From the NCBI RefSeq assembly GCF_002341865.1, contig NZ_DDOV01000049.1, forward strand, positions 12,181 through 29,378: a DNA stretch of 17,198 nt, in the 5' to 3' direction. Below are positions 1 to 8,865 of this stretch, one piece after another. The notes beneath the pieces were generated by a model, which worked only from the letters and a program-made list of their open reading frames with translations, made no database searches and had not been told where the DNA came from. Every line of letters begins with the position of its first letter. Position 1 is the first letter of the stretch. Both the position numbers and the translations under genes were made by a program. This DNA comes from Clostridium sp. UBA2485 (GTDB lineage Bacteria > Bacillota > Clostridia > Clostridiales > Clostridiaceae).

Positions 1-2249
1 ATACCTTTGATCAAATGGGATATGATTACGTAGTTCTTAATCCTAAACATTTTGTAAATGACTTGCAATATAAAGATGGAGTATCTATGCTTAAACGTCT
101 AAAAGTTATTGCTAAAGAATTAAAATTAGAAATAGGAGTAAAGCTTACAAATACTCTGCCAGTTAAAATTGAAAATGGCGAATTACCTGGAGAAGAAATG
201 TATATGTCAGGCCGCTCTCTTTTCCCACTAACTATATCTTTAGCAAGCAAATTAGCTTCAGAATTTGATGGAGATTTACAGATATCTTATTCTGGTGGTG
301 CAGATTTCTTTAATGTAGAAAAAATCTTAAAAGCAGGCATTCAACCAATCACTTTTGCAACTACTATATTAAAACCAGGTGGTTATGAAAGAATAACTCA
401 AATGGCTAAAAAGGTAGAAGATAATCTTAAAGGTGCATTTAAAGGTATAAATACAGAATATTTAAATGAGTTTGCAAAGTCAGCTTTAAATGATAAATAT
501 CACCTTAAAGATCTTAGACCTGTAAGCAGCAGGAAGATTTCTTCTGAACTTCCAATTTATGATTGTGCAATAGCACCTTGTACAATAGGATGCCCTATAA
601 ATCAACAAATACCTGAATATGTAGCTTTAGTTGGTGAGAAAAAATATGATGAAGCTTTCAACTTAATAGTTAAAGATAATGCTTCACCAGCAATTACAGG
701 AACTATATGCAATCACAATTGTCAATACAAATGTACAAGACTTGATTATGATGAATCAGTTTTAATTAGAGACATGAAAAAAGTAGCAGTTTTAAATGCT
801 GCAGATAAATATATTGCAAATATTAAAAAAGCAGACATAAAGAGTAATAAAAAAGTAGCAGTTATAGGAGCAGGTCCAGCAGGACTATCTGTTGCACTTT
901 TCTTAAGAAGAAATGGTGTAGATGTAACTGTAATGGATAGAAAAGAAAGACCTTATGGCGTTATAGAATATGTTATTCCAGAGTTTAGAATTTCTTCTGA
1001 AATGATTAAAAGAGATTTTGAACTTGTTAAAAAACAGGGAGTTAATTTTAAATTTGGTATTGATGAAAATTTAGATGTAGATGCACTAAAGAAAGAATAT
1101 GATTATGTGGTACTAGCAATAGGTGCTTGGAAACCAGGTAATTTACCATTAAAAGAAGGTGGAGAAAAAGCTATTGATGCTATTTCATTCCTTGAAAATC
1201 ACAAAAGTTCTAAAGGAAATATGAATTTAGGAAAGCATGTATGTGTCATCGGTGGTGGTGACGTAGCTATGGATGCAGCACGTGCAGCTAAAAGAACTCC
1301 AGGAGTAGAAAAAGTTTCTATAGTTTATAGAAGAACTAAAAAGTATATGCCAGCTAGCTTAGAAGAAATAGAGTTAGCTCAATCAGAAGACATATTATTC
1401 AAAGAATTACTTTCACCAATATCAATAAAAGATTCCAAACTAATTTGTGAAGAGATGAAATTAGGAGAAAAAGATGCTTCAGGAAGAAGAAGACCTGTAG
1501 GTTCTGGCAAAATTGTGGAGATAGAAGCAGATACAGTTATTTCTGCTGTAGGACAGCAAATAGACAGTGATTTACTTAGAAAAAATAAAATAGAATTGGA
1601 TTATAAAGGTTTCCCTAAGGTAAGCAAAGCTTGTGAGACAAACATTACTAATGTATATGTTACTGGGGATATGAAAGAAGGACCATCTACTATTGTTAAA
1701 GCTATAGCTGATGGTAAAGCGGTATCTAAGGATATTTTATTAAAAGAAGGATTAAGTAACGATTTTGATAAAAAAGTCTTTACTGCAAATGAAAAGGAAA
1801 CATATAACAAGAAAGGTATATTAAAAGCTTCTGATTGTTTAGAAAAAGAATCAGAGAGATGCCTATCTTGTAACAAGGTATGTGAAATTTGTGTAGACGT
1901 TTGTCCTAATAGAGCAAATATAGTCGTTAATGTGGATGAAGGTTTCCAATCTTCACATCAAATAATACACTTAGATGGAATGTGCAATGAGTGTGGTAAC
2001 TGTGGTATATTCTGTCCTTATGAAGGAAATCCATATAAAGATAAAACAACAGTTTTCTGGAGCAAAGAAGACTTTGAAGATAGTACAAACAAAGGATTTT
2101 TAATCATAGATAAAGATAAAGGAATCTGCAAAGTTAGAAAAGAAAATGCCGAAGTTGTAGATTATACCATTGGTGAATTAAATGTCATCTCAAATGAGAT
2201 GGAAAATATGATCAAAACTTTCATAAATAAATATAGCTATATGTCATAA
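1..2249 (+). CDS. ygfK: YgfK-type iron-sulfur flavoprotein oxidoreductase, 5' end cut by window
   Basis: The reading frame is open to the left edge (first full codon at 3), so the ATG at 15 is an internal Met; about 750 residues are present, against roughly 1,000 for the family. Seen in order: an N-terminal barrel-like part; a cysteine-rich Fe-S domain like that of dihydropyrimidine dehydrogenase and glutamate synthase small subunit (Cys codons at 564, 579, 591, then 708, 720, 732); a first Rossmann nucleotide site GAGPAG (867-884); a second glycine motif GGGDVAMD (from 1251); and a C-terminal ferredoxin part with CLSC/CEIC/CP (1860-1904) and CNEC/CGIFCP (1983-2018). Known of the family: it is linked to selenium-dependent molybdenum hydroxylases and anaerobic urate/purine use. 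Inferred role: cytosolic NAD(P)H- or ferredoxin-linked electron transfer, possibly reduction of a purine ring. The next gene starts 30 nt after the stop, so they are probably cotranscribed. Confidence 0.92.
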   Translation, partial: TFDQMGYDYVVLNPKHFVNDLQYKDGVSMLKRLKVIAKELKLEIGVKLTNTLPVKIENGELPGEEMYMSGRSLFPLTISLASKLASEFDGDLQISYSGGADFFNVEKILKAGIQPITFATTILKPGGYERITQMAKKVEDNLKGAFKGINTEYLNEFAKSALNDKYHLKDLRPVSSRKISSELPIYDCAIAPCTIGCPINQQIPEYVALVGEKKYDEAFNLIVKDNASPAITGTICNHNCQYKCTRLDYDESVLIRDMKKVAVLNAADKYIANIKKADIKSNKKVAVIGAGPAGLSVALFLRRNGVDVTVMDRKERPYGVIEYVIPEFRISSEMIKRDFELVKKQGVNFKFGIDENLDVDALKKEYDYVVLAIGAWKPGNLPLKEGGEKAIDAISFLENHKSSKGNMNLGKHVCVIGGGDVAMDAARAAKRTPGVEKVSIVYRRTKKYMPASLEEIELAQSEDILFKELLSPISIKDSKLICEEMKLGEKDASGRRRPVGSGKIVEIEADTVISAVGQQIDSDLLRKNKIELDYKGFPKVSKACETNITNVYVTGDMKEGPSTIVKAIADGKAVSKDILLKEGLSNDFDKKVFTANEKETYNKKGILKASDCLEKESERCLSCNKVCEICVDVCPNRANIVVNVDEGFQSSHQIIHLDGMCNECGNCGIFCPYEGNPYKDKTTVFWSKEDFEDSTNKGFLIIDKDKGICKVRKENAEVVDYTIGELNVISNEMENMIKTFINKYSYMS

Positions 2250-2279
2250 AGAATATTTAGAATTGGGGAGGTGAATCAA

Positions 2280-3608
2280 ATGTTGTTGATTGGAAATGGA
2301 AAAGTTATAACTAGAGATAATACTAGACCAATCATAGACAATGGATGTGTTGCTGTTGAGAAAAATAAAATTATTGAAATTGGATCAACTGAAACGTTAA
2401 AGAATAAGTATAAAGAATACCAATTTATAGATGCAAAAGGCAAACTCATAATGCCGGGATTTATAAATACTCATATGCACTATTATAGTACTTTTGCTAG
2501 AGGGATGGCTAATGACAGTCCTCCAGCAAAATCATTCCCTGATATACTTAAAGGTCTTTGGTGGAGATTAGATAAAGCATTGAATTTAGAAGATGTTTAC
2601 TATAGTGCTATGGTACCTATGGTGGATCAAATAAAAAATGGTGTAACCACTGTATTTGATCATCATGCTAGTGCTCATGCTGTCAAAGGAAGCTTATTTA
2701 AAATAGCAGAGGCAGCAGAGACAATGGGAATTCGTAGTAATTTGTGTTATGAAACTTCTGATAGAGATGGAGAAAAAATTGCACAAGAAGGCATCGACGA
2801 AAATACAGAATTTATTAAATATTGCAATGATAAAAATGATGATATGATTAAAGGAATGTTTGGACTTCATGCATCTATGACAATTTCTGAAAAGACCTTA
2901 GAAAAATGTGTGGATGCAGCTAAAAGTTTAAACACAGGCTTCCATGTTCATTGCGGAGAAGGTATTGAAGATTTAGAAGATTCAAAAGAGAAGTATGGCA
3001 AGGGCGTTATAGAAAGATGGTACGATGCAGGAGTTCTTTGTGATAAAACCATAGCAGTACATTGTATTTATGTTTCAGATGATGAAATGGAAATGATCAA
3101 AGAAAAGAATTCAATAGTAGTTCATAATCCTGAGTCAAACATGGGAAATGCAGTAGGTGTTTCTCCAGTGCTTAAAATGTATAAAAAGGGAATTTTATTA
3201 GGATTAGGAACTGATGGATACACTCCAGATGTTACTGAATCTTATAAAGTTGCTAACATTATTCATAAACATGCTGCTAAGGATTCAACTGTGGCATGGG
3301 GTGAAATTCCTGAAATGTTATTTGAGAACAACAGAAAAATTACCGAAAGATTTATTGATGGTAAGGTTGGAATTTTAAAAGAAGGTGCACTAGCGGATAT
3401 AATTGTAGTAGATTATAATCCACCAACACCAATTAATGAAAATAATATTAACAGCCATATATTATTTGGTATCAATGGAAGACATGTTGATACAACTATT
3501 ATAAATGGTAAAGTTCTAATGGAAGATAGAAAACTTCTTCATGTTGATGAAGAGAGAATTATGGCTAGAAGCAGAGAACTAGCAACTGAAGTTTGGGAAA
3601 GATTTTAA
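2280..3608 (+). CDS. ssnA: SsnA family amidohydrolase (purine-ring hydrolase)
   Basis: A 442-residue metal-dependent hydrolase of the amidohydrolase superfamily, the length of E. coli SsnA. Metal ligands visible: HMH at residues 65-67, HVH at 222-224 followed by CGE, H261 in AVHC, and D312 in GTDGY. This is the ATZ/TRZ-like (guanine deaminase-like) layout. I chose the ATG at 2280, 8 nt after the GGGGAGG site; an in-frame GTG at 2271 overlaps that site and cannot use it. Known: SsnA sits in selenium/purine clusters and is placed in anaerobic urate breakdown as a ring-opening or deaminating enzyme. The exact substrate is not shown by the sequence. It lies 30 nt after ygfK and 25 nt before ygeY, so it is one transcription unit with them. 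Confidence 0.93.
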   Translation: MLLIGNGKVITRDNTRPIIDNGCVAVEKNKIIEIGSTETLKNKYKEYQFIDAKGKLIMPGFINTHMHYYSTFARGMANDSPPAKSFPDILKGLWWRLDKALNLEDVYYSAMVPMVDQIKNGVTTVFDHHASAHAVKGSLFKIAEAAETMGIRSNLCYETSDRDGEKIAQEGIDENTEFIKYCNDKNDDMIKGMFGLHASMTISEKTLEKCVDAAKSLNTGFHVHCGEGIEDLEDSKEKYGKGVIERWYDAGVLCDKTIAVHCIYVSDDEMEMIKEKNSIVVHNPESNMGNAVGVSPVLKMYKKGILLGLGTDGYTPDVTESYKVANIIHKHAAKDSTVAWGEIPEMLFENNRKITERFIDGKVGILKEGALADIIVVDYNPPTPINENNINSHILFGINGRHVDTTIINGKVLMEDRKLLHVDEERIMARSRELATEVWERF

Positions 3609-3633
3609 TTTATAAGGTTTTGGAGGGATTTAA

Positions 3634-4851
3634 ATGGAAACTATTAAAAAAGAAGAAATATTAAAATTAGCTGAGAAATATAAACCAGAGATGACAAAAT
3701 TCTTAAGAGATATGATTAGAATTCCAAGTGAAAGCTGTCAAGAGAAAGAAGTAGTACTTAGAATAAAAGAAGAGATGGAAAAAGTAGGATTTGATAAAGT
3801 AGAAATAGATCCTATGGGAAACGTATTAGGATATATAGGTCATGGAAAACATGTTATAGCTATGGATGCTCATATAGATACAGTTGGAATAGGTGATAGA
3901 AATCTATGGAATTATGATCCTTATGAGGGCTATGAAGATGATGAAATAATAATAGGAAGAGGCGGAACAGACCAAGAAGGCGGAATGGCCTCTATGGTTT
4001 ATGCTGGAAAGATAATCAAAGATCTTGGACTAGAAGATGATTACACATTAATAGTAACTGGTACTGTTCAAGAAGAAGACTGTGATGGACTATGCTGGCA
4101 ATATATAATCAATGAAAGCAAAATAAAACCAGAATTTGTTGTAATTACAGAACCAACTTCCTTAAATATATACAGAGGACATAGAGGAAGAATGGAAATA
4201 AAAGTTACAACTCGTGGTGTTAGCTGCCACGGATCAGCACCAGAAAGAGGAGATAACGCAATATTTAAAATGGCTCCTATACTAAATGAATTAAAAGCTT
4301 TACATGAAAACTTAAAATATGATGAATTCTTAGGAAAAGGTAGCTTAACTGTATCTGAAATATTCTTCTCATCACCTTCAAGATGTGCTGTTGCAGATGG
4401 ATGTACTATATCTGTAGACAGAAGACTTACTGATGGTGAAACTTGGGAATATGCAGTTCAACAAATTAAGAATTTACCAGCAGTTAAAGCTGCAAATGCT
4501 GAAGTTGAAATGTATAGCTATGAAAGACCTTCATATACTGGTTTAGTATATCCAACAGAATGTTTCTTCCCAACTTGGGTATTAAAAGAAGATCACCCAG
4601 CATGTGAAACAGCTGTAAAATGCTACAAAGACCTATTCAAGAGTGAACCAAAAGTTGATAAATGGACATTCTCTACAAATGCAGTTTCTATAATGGGTAG
4701 ATATGGAATACCATGTATCGGATTTGGACCAGGACATGAAGATCAAGCTCATGCTCCTAATGAAAGAACTTGGAAAGATGAATTAGTAAAATGTGCAGCA
4801 ATGTATGCACTTATTCCAATAACTTATGTAAAAGAATTTGCTAACAAATAG
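3634..4851 (+). CDS. ygeY: YgeY family M20-type metallohydrolase
   Basis: A 405-residue member of the M20 peptidase/deacylase family, close to E. coli YgeY in length. Visible di-metal site: H80-x-D82 (AMDAHIDT), D113 (GGTDQEGG), E147/E148 (GTVQEED, catalytic Glu and ligand), E173 (ITEPT) and H373 (DQAHAPNE). The central region carries the usual lid/dimerisation domain. The start ATG lies 7 nt after GGAGG. Known of the family: a selenium-metabolism-linked hydrolase found beside ygeW/ygeX and ssnA, probably acting on a small N-acyl or carbamoyl amino-acid-like intermediate of purine breakdown rather than on peptides. The substrate is inferred from context only. It is 15 nt upstream of the carbamate kinase gene. 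Confidence 0.93.
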   Translation: METIKKEEILKLAEKYKPEMTKFLRDMIRIPSESCQEKEVVLRIKEEMEKVGFDKVEIDPMGNVLGYIGHGKHVIAMDAHIDTVGIGDRNLWNYDPYEGYEDDEIIIGRGGTDQEGGMASMVYAGKIIKDLGLEDDYTLIVTGTVQEEDCDGLCWQYIINESKIKPEFVVITEPTSLNIYRGHRGRMEIKVTTRGVSCHGSAPERGDNAIFKMAPILNELKALHENLKYDEFLGKGSLTVSEIFFSSPSRCAVADGCTISVDRRLTDGETWEYAVQQIKNLPAVKAANAEVEMYSYERPSYTGLVYPTECFFPTWVLKEDHPACETAVKCYKDLFKSEPKVDKWTFSTNAVSIMGRYGIPCIGFGPGHEDQAHAPNERTWKDELVKCAAMYALIPITYVKEFANK

Positions 4852-4866
4852 TAGGGGGTATAGGAT

Positions 4867-5817
4867 ATGGGGCTAAGTAAATTAGTTATAGCATTAGGCG
4901 GAAACGCACTTCAAGAATCTGGAACCCCTGCGACAGCAGAAGCCCAATTAGAAGTAGTTAAAAAGACTTGTGAGTATATAGCAGAGCTTAGTTGCAGAAA
5001 ATATGAAATTGCAATAGTTCATGGAAATGGTCCACAAGTAGGAAGGATTCTACTTGCATCAGAAGCAGCTGCAAATGTTACACCATCTATGCCTTTTGAT
5101 GTATGTGGTGCTATGAGTCAAGGTTATATAGGATATCATATTCAGCAATCCCTTAGAAAAGCTTTAGCTGATAGAAATAAGAATACACAAGTGACAACAA
5201 TTGTTACACAGGTAGTAGTTGATAAAGATGACATTGCTTTTAAAAACCCTACTAAACCTATAGGAGCTTTTTATAGTGAAGAAGAAGCTAAAAAACTTCA
5301 AGAAGAAAAGGGTTATGTAATGAAAGAAGATTCTGGAAGGGGATGGAGAAGAGTAGTAGCTTCACCGGTACCTAAAAGAATAGTAGAGATTTCATCAGTT
5401 AAAGAATTATGGAATTCAACTATATGTATAGCAGCAGGCGGCGGCGGTATTCCAGTTATTGAAAAAGAAGATGGATCATTAGAGGGAGTTGCCGCAGTTA
5501 TAGATAAAGATCTTGCAGCTGAAAAACTTGCTGAGGATGTTAATGCAGATACTCTAATGATACTTACAGAGGTTGAAAAGGTATCAATAAACTTTAATAA
5601 ACCTAATCAAGCTGATCTTAATCATATTACTGTAGAGGAAGCTGAAAAATATATGGAAGAGGGACATTTTGCTCCTGGATCAATGCTTCCAAAAGTTAAG
5701 GCAGCAGTAATGTTTGCAAAAGCGAACCCAAATCATAAAGCTATAATAACTTCACTTTACAGTGCTGTAGATGCACTAGAAGGTAAGACAGGAACAGTTA
5801 TCACACTAAATAAATAA
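4867..5817 (+). CDS. arcC: Carbamate kinase (ArcC/YqeA family)
   Basis: A 316-residue amino-acid-kinase-fold enzyme catalysing carbamoyl phosphate + ADP to ATP + CO2 + NH3. Motifs: N-terminal LGGNAL (residues 10-15), VHGNGPQVG (51-59), the glycine-rich GGGGIPV, and the DKDLAAEKLAEDVNAD/TEVEKV nucleotide-site region. Length fits the usual 310 or so. The start ATG is 8 nt after AGGGGG. It is the last gene before a strong hairpin terminator. No arginine deiminase or ornithine carbamoyltransferase is next to it. Its place after ssnA and ygeY suggests it harvests carbamoyl phosphate released by a YgeW-like carbamoyltransferase from purine breakdown, as with yqeA in E. coli. Sequence alone does not separate ArcC from YqeA. 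Confidence 0.95.
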   Translation: MGLSKLVIALGGNALQESGTPATAEAQLEVVKKTCEYIAELSCRKYEIAIVHGNGPQVGRILLASEAAANVTPSMPFDVCGAMSQGYIGYHIQQSLRKALADRNKNTQVTTIVTQVVVDKDDIAFKNPTKPIGAFYSEEEAKKLQEEKGYVMKEDSGRGWRRVVASPVPKRIVEISSVKELWNSTICIAAGGGGIPVIEKEDGSLEGVAAVIDKDLAAEKLAEDVNADTLMILTEVEKVSINFNKPNQADLNHITVEEAEKYMEEGHFAPGSMLPKVKAAVMFAKANPNHKAIITSLYSAVDALEGKTGTVITLNK

Positions 5818-5830
5818 GATTAAATTTAAT

Positions 5831-5893
5831 TTGAGAGTTGAAAGTAAAGAATTGAGGGCTAAAAAACTTCTTAACTTTCAGCTCTCAATTTTT
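5831..5893 (+). terminator. Long hairpin plus T-run after carbamate kinase
   Basis: A 21-bp stem (5831-5851 with 5868-5888, two non-Watson-Crick positions) with a 16-nt loop, followed by TTTTT at 5889-5893. It stands 13 nt after the carbamate kinase stop. It is longer than an ordinary terminator and both arms show a degenerate 7-nt rhythm (units such as TTGAGAG and TTGAAAG), so it may derive from an intergenic repeat. It probably reduces read-through into the xanthine dehydrogenase gene. Confidence 0.75.
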
Positions 5894-5965
5894 AACTATA
5901 GTTTATTCTAAAAGTTTCTTTATGAGTAATAAAATATAAATATATTAATTATGGGGTGAGCTCTT

Positions 5966-8521
5966 ATGTCTGAATTTATTTTAAATGGTGAAAGAATCAA
6001 CATTGAAGAAGATATGAATTTTCTTGAATATTTAAGAGAATATAGAAATTTAACCTCAGTGAAAAACGGTTGTGCAGAAGGAGCTTGTGGTGCTTGCATG
6101 ATAATTGTAGATGGCAAAGCTATGAGAGCTTGTTTATTTACAACTGTAAAAGCAGATGGAAAAAATATATTGACTGTTGAAGGGCTTTCAGAAAAAGAGA
6201 AAGATGTGTTTGTTTGGGCTTTTTCAAAGGCTGGTGCAGTTCAATGCGGTTTTTGCATACCAGGTATGATTATAAGTGCAAAGGCACTTTTAGATAAGAA
6301 TTTAAATCCAAGTAAAAAAGAAATTAAAACTGCTATTAGAGGAAATGTTTGTAGATGTACTGGATACGTTAAAATAATAAAAGCTATTGAAATGGCAGCA
6401 GAAGCATTTAGAAATGGCGGAATTTTACCTGATGAAAAATATAAAGGTAAAATAGGTGAAAATATTCCAAGAATAGATGCAAAGGATAAAATCTTAGGTA
6501 CCGGAAAGTATGTAGATGACATGAAAGTAGAGGGAATGGTTTATGGTTCTGCTTTAAGAACGAAATATCCTAGAGCATTAGTAAAGAGTATTGACATTTC
6601 AGAAGCTTTAAAACATCCAGAAGTAGAAGCGGTACTTACGGCAGAAGATATACCAGGAAAGAGATTTATAGGACATATATCAAAAGATTGGCCAGCTTTA
6701 ATAGCAGTAGGAGAAGAAACAAGATATGTTGGAGATTCAGTTGCACTAGTTGCAGCAAAGAGTAAAAAAGCTTTAAAAGAAATACTTAATCTTATAAAAG
6801 TAGAATATGAAGAGTTAAAACCTTTAAGTAGTCCTTCTATGGCAATGGAGGAAAATGCATCTAAAATTCATCCTGATGGAAATATTTTAAGAGTGGAAAA
6901 AGTAAAAAGAGGTAATGTGGATGAAGCTATAGCTAATTCTAAATATGTAGTTACAAATCATTATTCTACTCCTTTTACTGAACATGCTTTTTTAGAACCA
7001 GAAAGTGCTATAGGTATGCCAGATGGTGACGGGGTTATTATCTATACTGGATCTCAGGGGATATATGATGAACAAAGAGAAATTTCTGAGCTTTTAGGAC
7101 TTCCTAGTGAAAAAGTAAGAGCTATAAGTAAATATGTAGGAGGCGGCTTTGGTGGAAAAGAGGATATGAGTGTACAACATCATGCTGCTCTACTTGCTTG
7201 GCATATGAAAAAGCCTGTAAAAGTAACTTTAAGCCGTAAGGAAAGTATAATGATCCATCCTAAGAGACACGCTATGGAAATGACTATTACTACTGCTTGT
7301 GATGAAGAAGGAAATTTAACAGCATTTAAAGCTGAAATTATAGCAGATACTGGTGCCTATGCATCATTGGGTGGACCTGTACTTCAAAGGGCTTGTACTC
7401 ACGCAGCAGGACCATATAGATGTTCAAATGTGGAGATTAAAGGTACAGCAGTATATACCAATAATCCCCCAGGTGGAGCTTTTAGAGGTTTTGGTGTAAC
7501 TCAGTCAGTTTTCGGATCAGAATGTAATTTAAATCTTTTAGCAGAAAAAGTAGGTATATCCCCTTGGGAGATAAGATTTAAAAATGCAGTAGAACCGGGA
7601 GATGTATTGCCTAATGGACAAATTGCAGATGCAGGAACTGCTATCAAAGAAACTATATTGGCTGTAAAAGATGCATATGAAAATAATAAATATGCTGGAA
7701 TAGCTTGTTGTATGAAAAATGCAGGAATTGGTGTTGGATTACCTGATGTTGGTAGATGCAATTTAGTAGTGATAGATGGAAAAGTTCACATAAGAACTAG
7801 TGCAGCTTGTATAGGACAGGGACTTGGAACAATCCTTACACAAATAATATGTGAAACAACAAATTTATTACCAGAGCAGATAATTTTGGATTTACCAGAT
7901 ACAATGGTTGCACCGGACTCAGGAACAACTACAGCATCAAGGCAAACGGTATTTACTGGAGAAGCTACAAGAGTGGCGGCATTAAAGCTTAAAGAAAGGT
8001 TATTAACTAAGTCACTAGAAGAGTGTGAAGGGGAAGAATTCTATGGAGAATATAAAGGTATCACAGATCCTATTAATTCGGATAAAGAAAATCCAGTAAG
8101 TCACGTGGCTTATGGTTATGCAACACAAGTTGTTATCCTTGATGAAGATGGAAGGGTAGAAAAAGTAGTTGCAGCACATGATGTAGGAAAGGCTATAAAT
8201 GTTACTAATGTAGAAGGACAAATTGAAGGTGGAGTAGTTATGGGACTTGGATATGCATTTACAGAAGATTATCCATTAAACAACTCTGTTCCTACTGCTA
8301 AATTTGGAACTTTAGGATTATTTAGAGCTACAGATATACCAGAAATTGAATCCATAATAATTGAAAAGAACACAAATGATTTAGCTTATGGTGCAAAAGG
8401 AGTAGGAGAAATCACAACTATACCAACAGCTCCAGCAGCTCAAGGAGCTTATTTAAAGTTTGACGGACAATTTAGAAAAAAACTTCCTTTTGATGATACA
8501 GCTTATAGGAAAAAGAAATAA
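5966..8521 (+). CDS. xdh: Selenium-dependent xanthine dehydrogenase, fused [2Fe-2S] and molybdopterin subunits
   Basis: An 851-residue molybdenum hydroxylase. The plant-type [2Fe-2S] domain has C36, C41, C44, C56; the second, helical [2Fe-2S] domain has C94, C97, C129, C131 (CGFC and CRCTGY). From about residue 165 the molybdopterin-binding domains follow, with KYVGGGFGGKED (near 390), GGAFRGFG (near 501) and E815 in GVGEITT, the position of the catalytic glutamate of the xanthine oxidase family. No FAD domain is present. Known: this fused form, without a flavin subunit, is the family linked to labile selenium and purine fermentation; it oxidises hypoxanthine/xanthine or works in reverse. There is no in-frame TGA, so selenium would be a cofactor ligand, not selenocysteine. 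The start ATG follows GGGGTG. It lies in the same direction as the ygfK group, 148 nt after the carbamate kinase gene and across a terminator, so it may have its own promoter. Confidence 0.93.
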   Translation: MSEFILNGERINIEEDMNFLEYLREYRNLTSVKNGCAEGACGACMIIVDGKAMRACLFTTVKADGKNILTVEGLSEKEKDVFVWAFSKAGAVQCGFCIPGMIISAKALLDKNLNPSKKEIKTAIRGNVCRCTGYVKIIKAIEMAAEAFRNGGILPDEKYKGKIGENIPRIDAKDKILGTGKYVDDMKVEGMVYGSALRTKYPRALVKSIDISEALKHPEVEAVLTAEDIPGKRFIGHISKDWPALIAVGEETRYVGDSVALVAAKSKKALKEILNLIKVEYEELKPLSSPSMAMEENASKIHPDGNILRVEKVKRGNVDEAIANSKYVVTNHYSTPFTEHAFLEPESAIGMPDGDGVIIYTGSQGIYDEQREISELLGLPSEKVRAISKYVGGGFGGKEDMSVQHHAALLAWHMKKPVKVTLSRKESIMIHPKRHAMEMTITTACDEEGNLTAFKAEIIADTGAYASLGGPVLQRACTHAAGPYRCSNVEIKGTAVYTNNPPGGAFRGFGVTQSVFGSECNLNLLAEKVGISPWEIRFKNAVEPGDVLPNGQIADAGTAIKETILAVKDAYENNKYAGIACCMKNAGIGVGLPDVGRCNLVVIDGKVHIRTSAACIGQGLGTILTQIICETTNLLPEQIILDLPDTMVAPDSGTTTASRQTVFTGEATRVAALKLKERLLTKSLEECEGEEFYGEYKGITDPINSDKENPVSHVAYGYATQVVILDEDGRVEKVVAAHDVGKAINVTNVEGQIEGGVVMGLGYAFTEDYPLNNSVPTAKFGTLGLFRATDIPEIESIIIEKNTNDLAYGAKGVGEITTIPTAPAAQGAYLKFDGQFRKKLPFDDTAYRKKK

Positions 8522-8865
8522 TTGTCTGAATATTTTTTTAAATAAACAGATTTAAATAAAGGATTAGTATAAAAGATTAAGATAATAGAAGCTAACTATA
8601 AATTATTAGAATTTATAATTGTAAGAAAGCATGAAGTTTTTCTGTAGATAACTTTCTATGATAATCATTTTAGTGGCATGGAAGTCGCAACATGACTTTC
8701 ATGCCTAATTATAAAAATCTTCTCCTAGTACTTAATTTTTTTTGATAATAAAATAGCTTCTTATGATATTTTTAAGTAATCTTTTTTATATAAGTATTTT
8801 AATTAGGTATAAGCTGATATTAGATTCTGCCGAGCAGCTAATTTTAAATTCACACTCATACACTC
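8522..8865. other. Intergenic region between convergent xdh and cobO; one strong hairpin
   Basis: No convincing gene. The main structure is the hairpin at 8675-8705. AT-rich sequence around it has no clear promoter. A ribosome-site-like TAGGAG overlapping the adenosyltransferase stop leads into an 18-residue minus-strand ORF (8803-8859), which resembles nothing I know. Confidence 0.6.
8675..8705. terminator. Hairpin between convergent genes, possible terminator
   Basis: A 12-bp stem (GGCATGGAAGTC with GACTTTCATGCC, one G-U pair) around a 7-nt loop. Its place between the ends of two converging genes fits termination, but neither strand has a proper T-run directly after it, so it could instead be an RNA-stabilising 3' structure. 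Confidence 0.4.

Noticed and set aside
2271..2279. GTG start for ssnA giving 445 residues
   Set aside because: It overlaps the GGGGAGG ribosome site; ATG at 2280 has proper spacing and gives the family length of 442.
8803..8859. 18-residue minus-strand ORF after the adenosyltransferase, with TAGGAG before it
   Set aside because: Very short, spacing of only 3 nt to the start, no recognisable sequence; could be the stump of a lost gene but cannot be supported.
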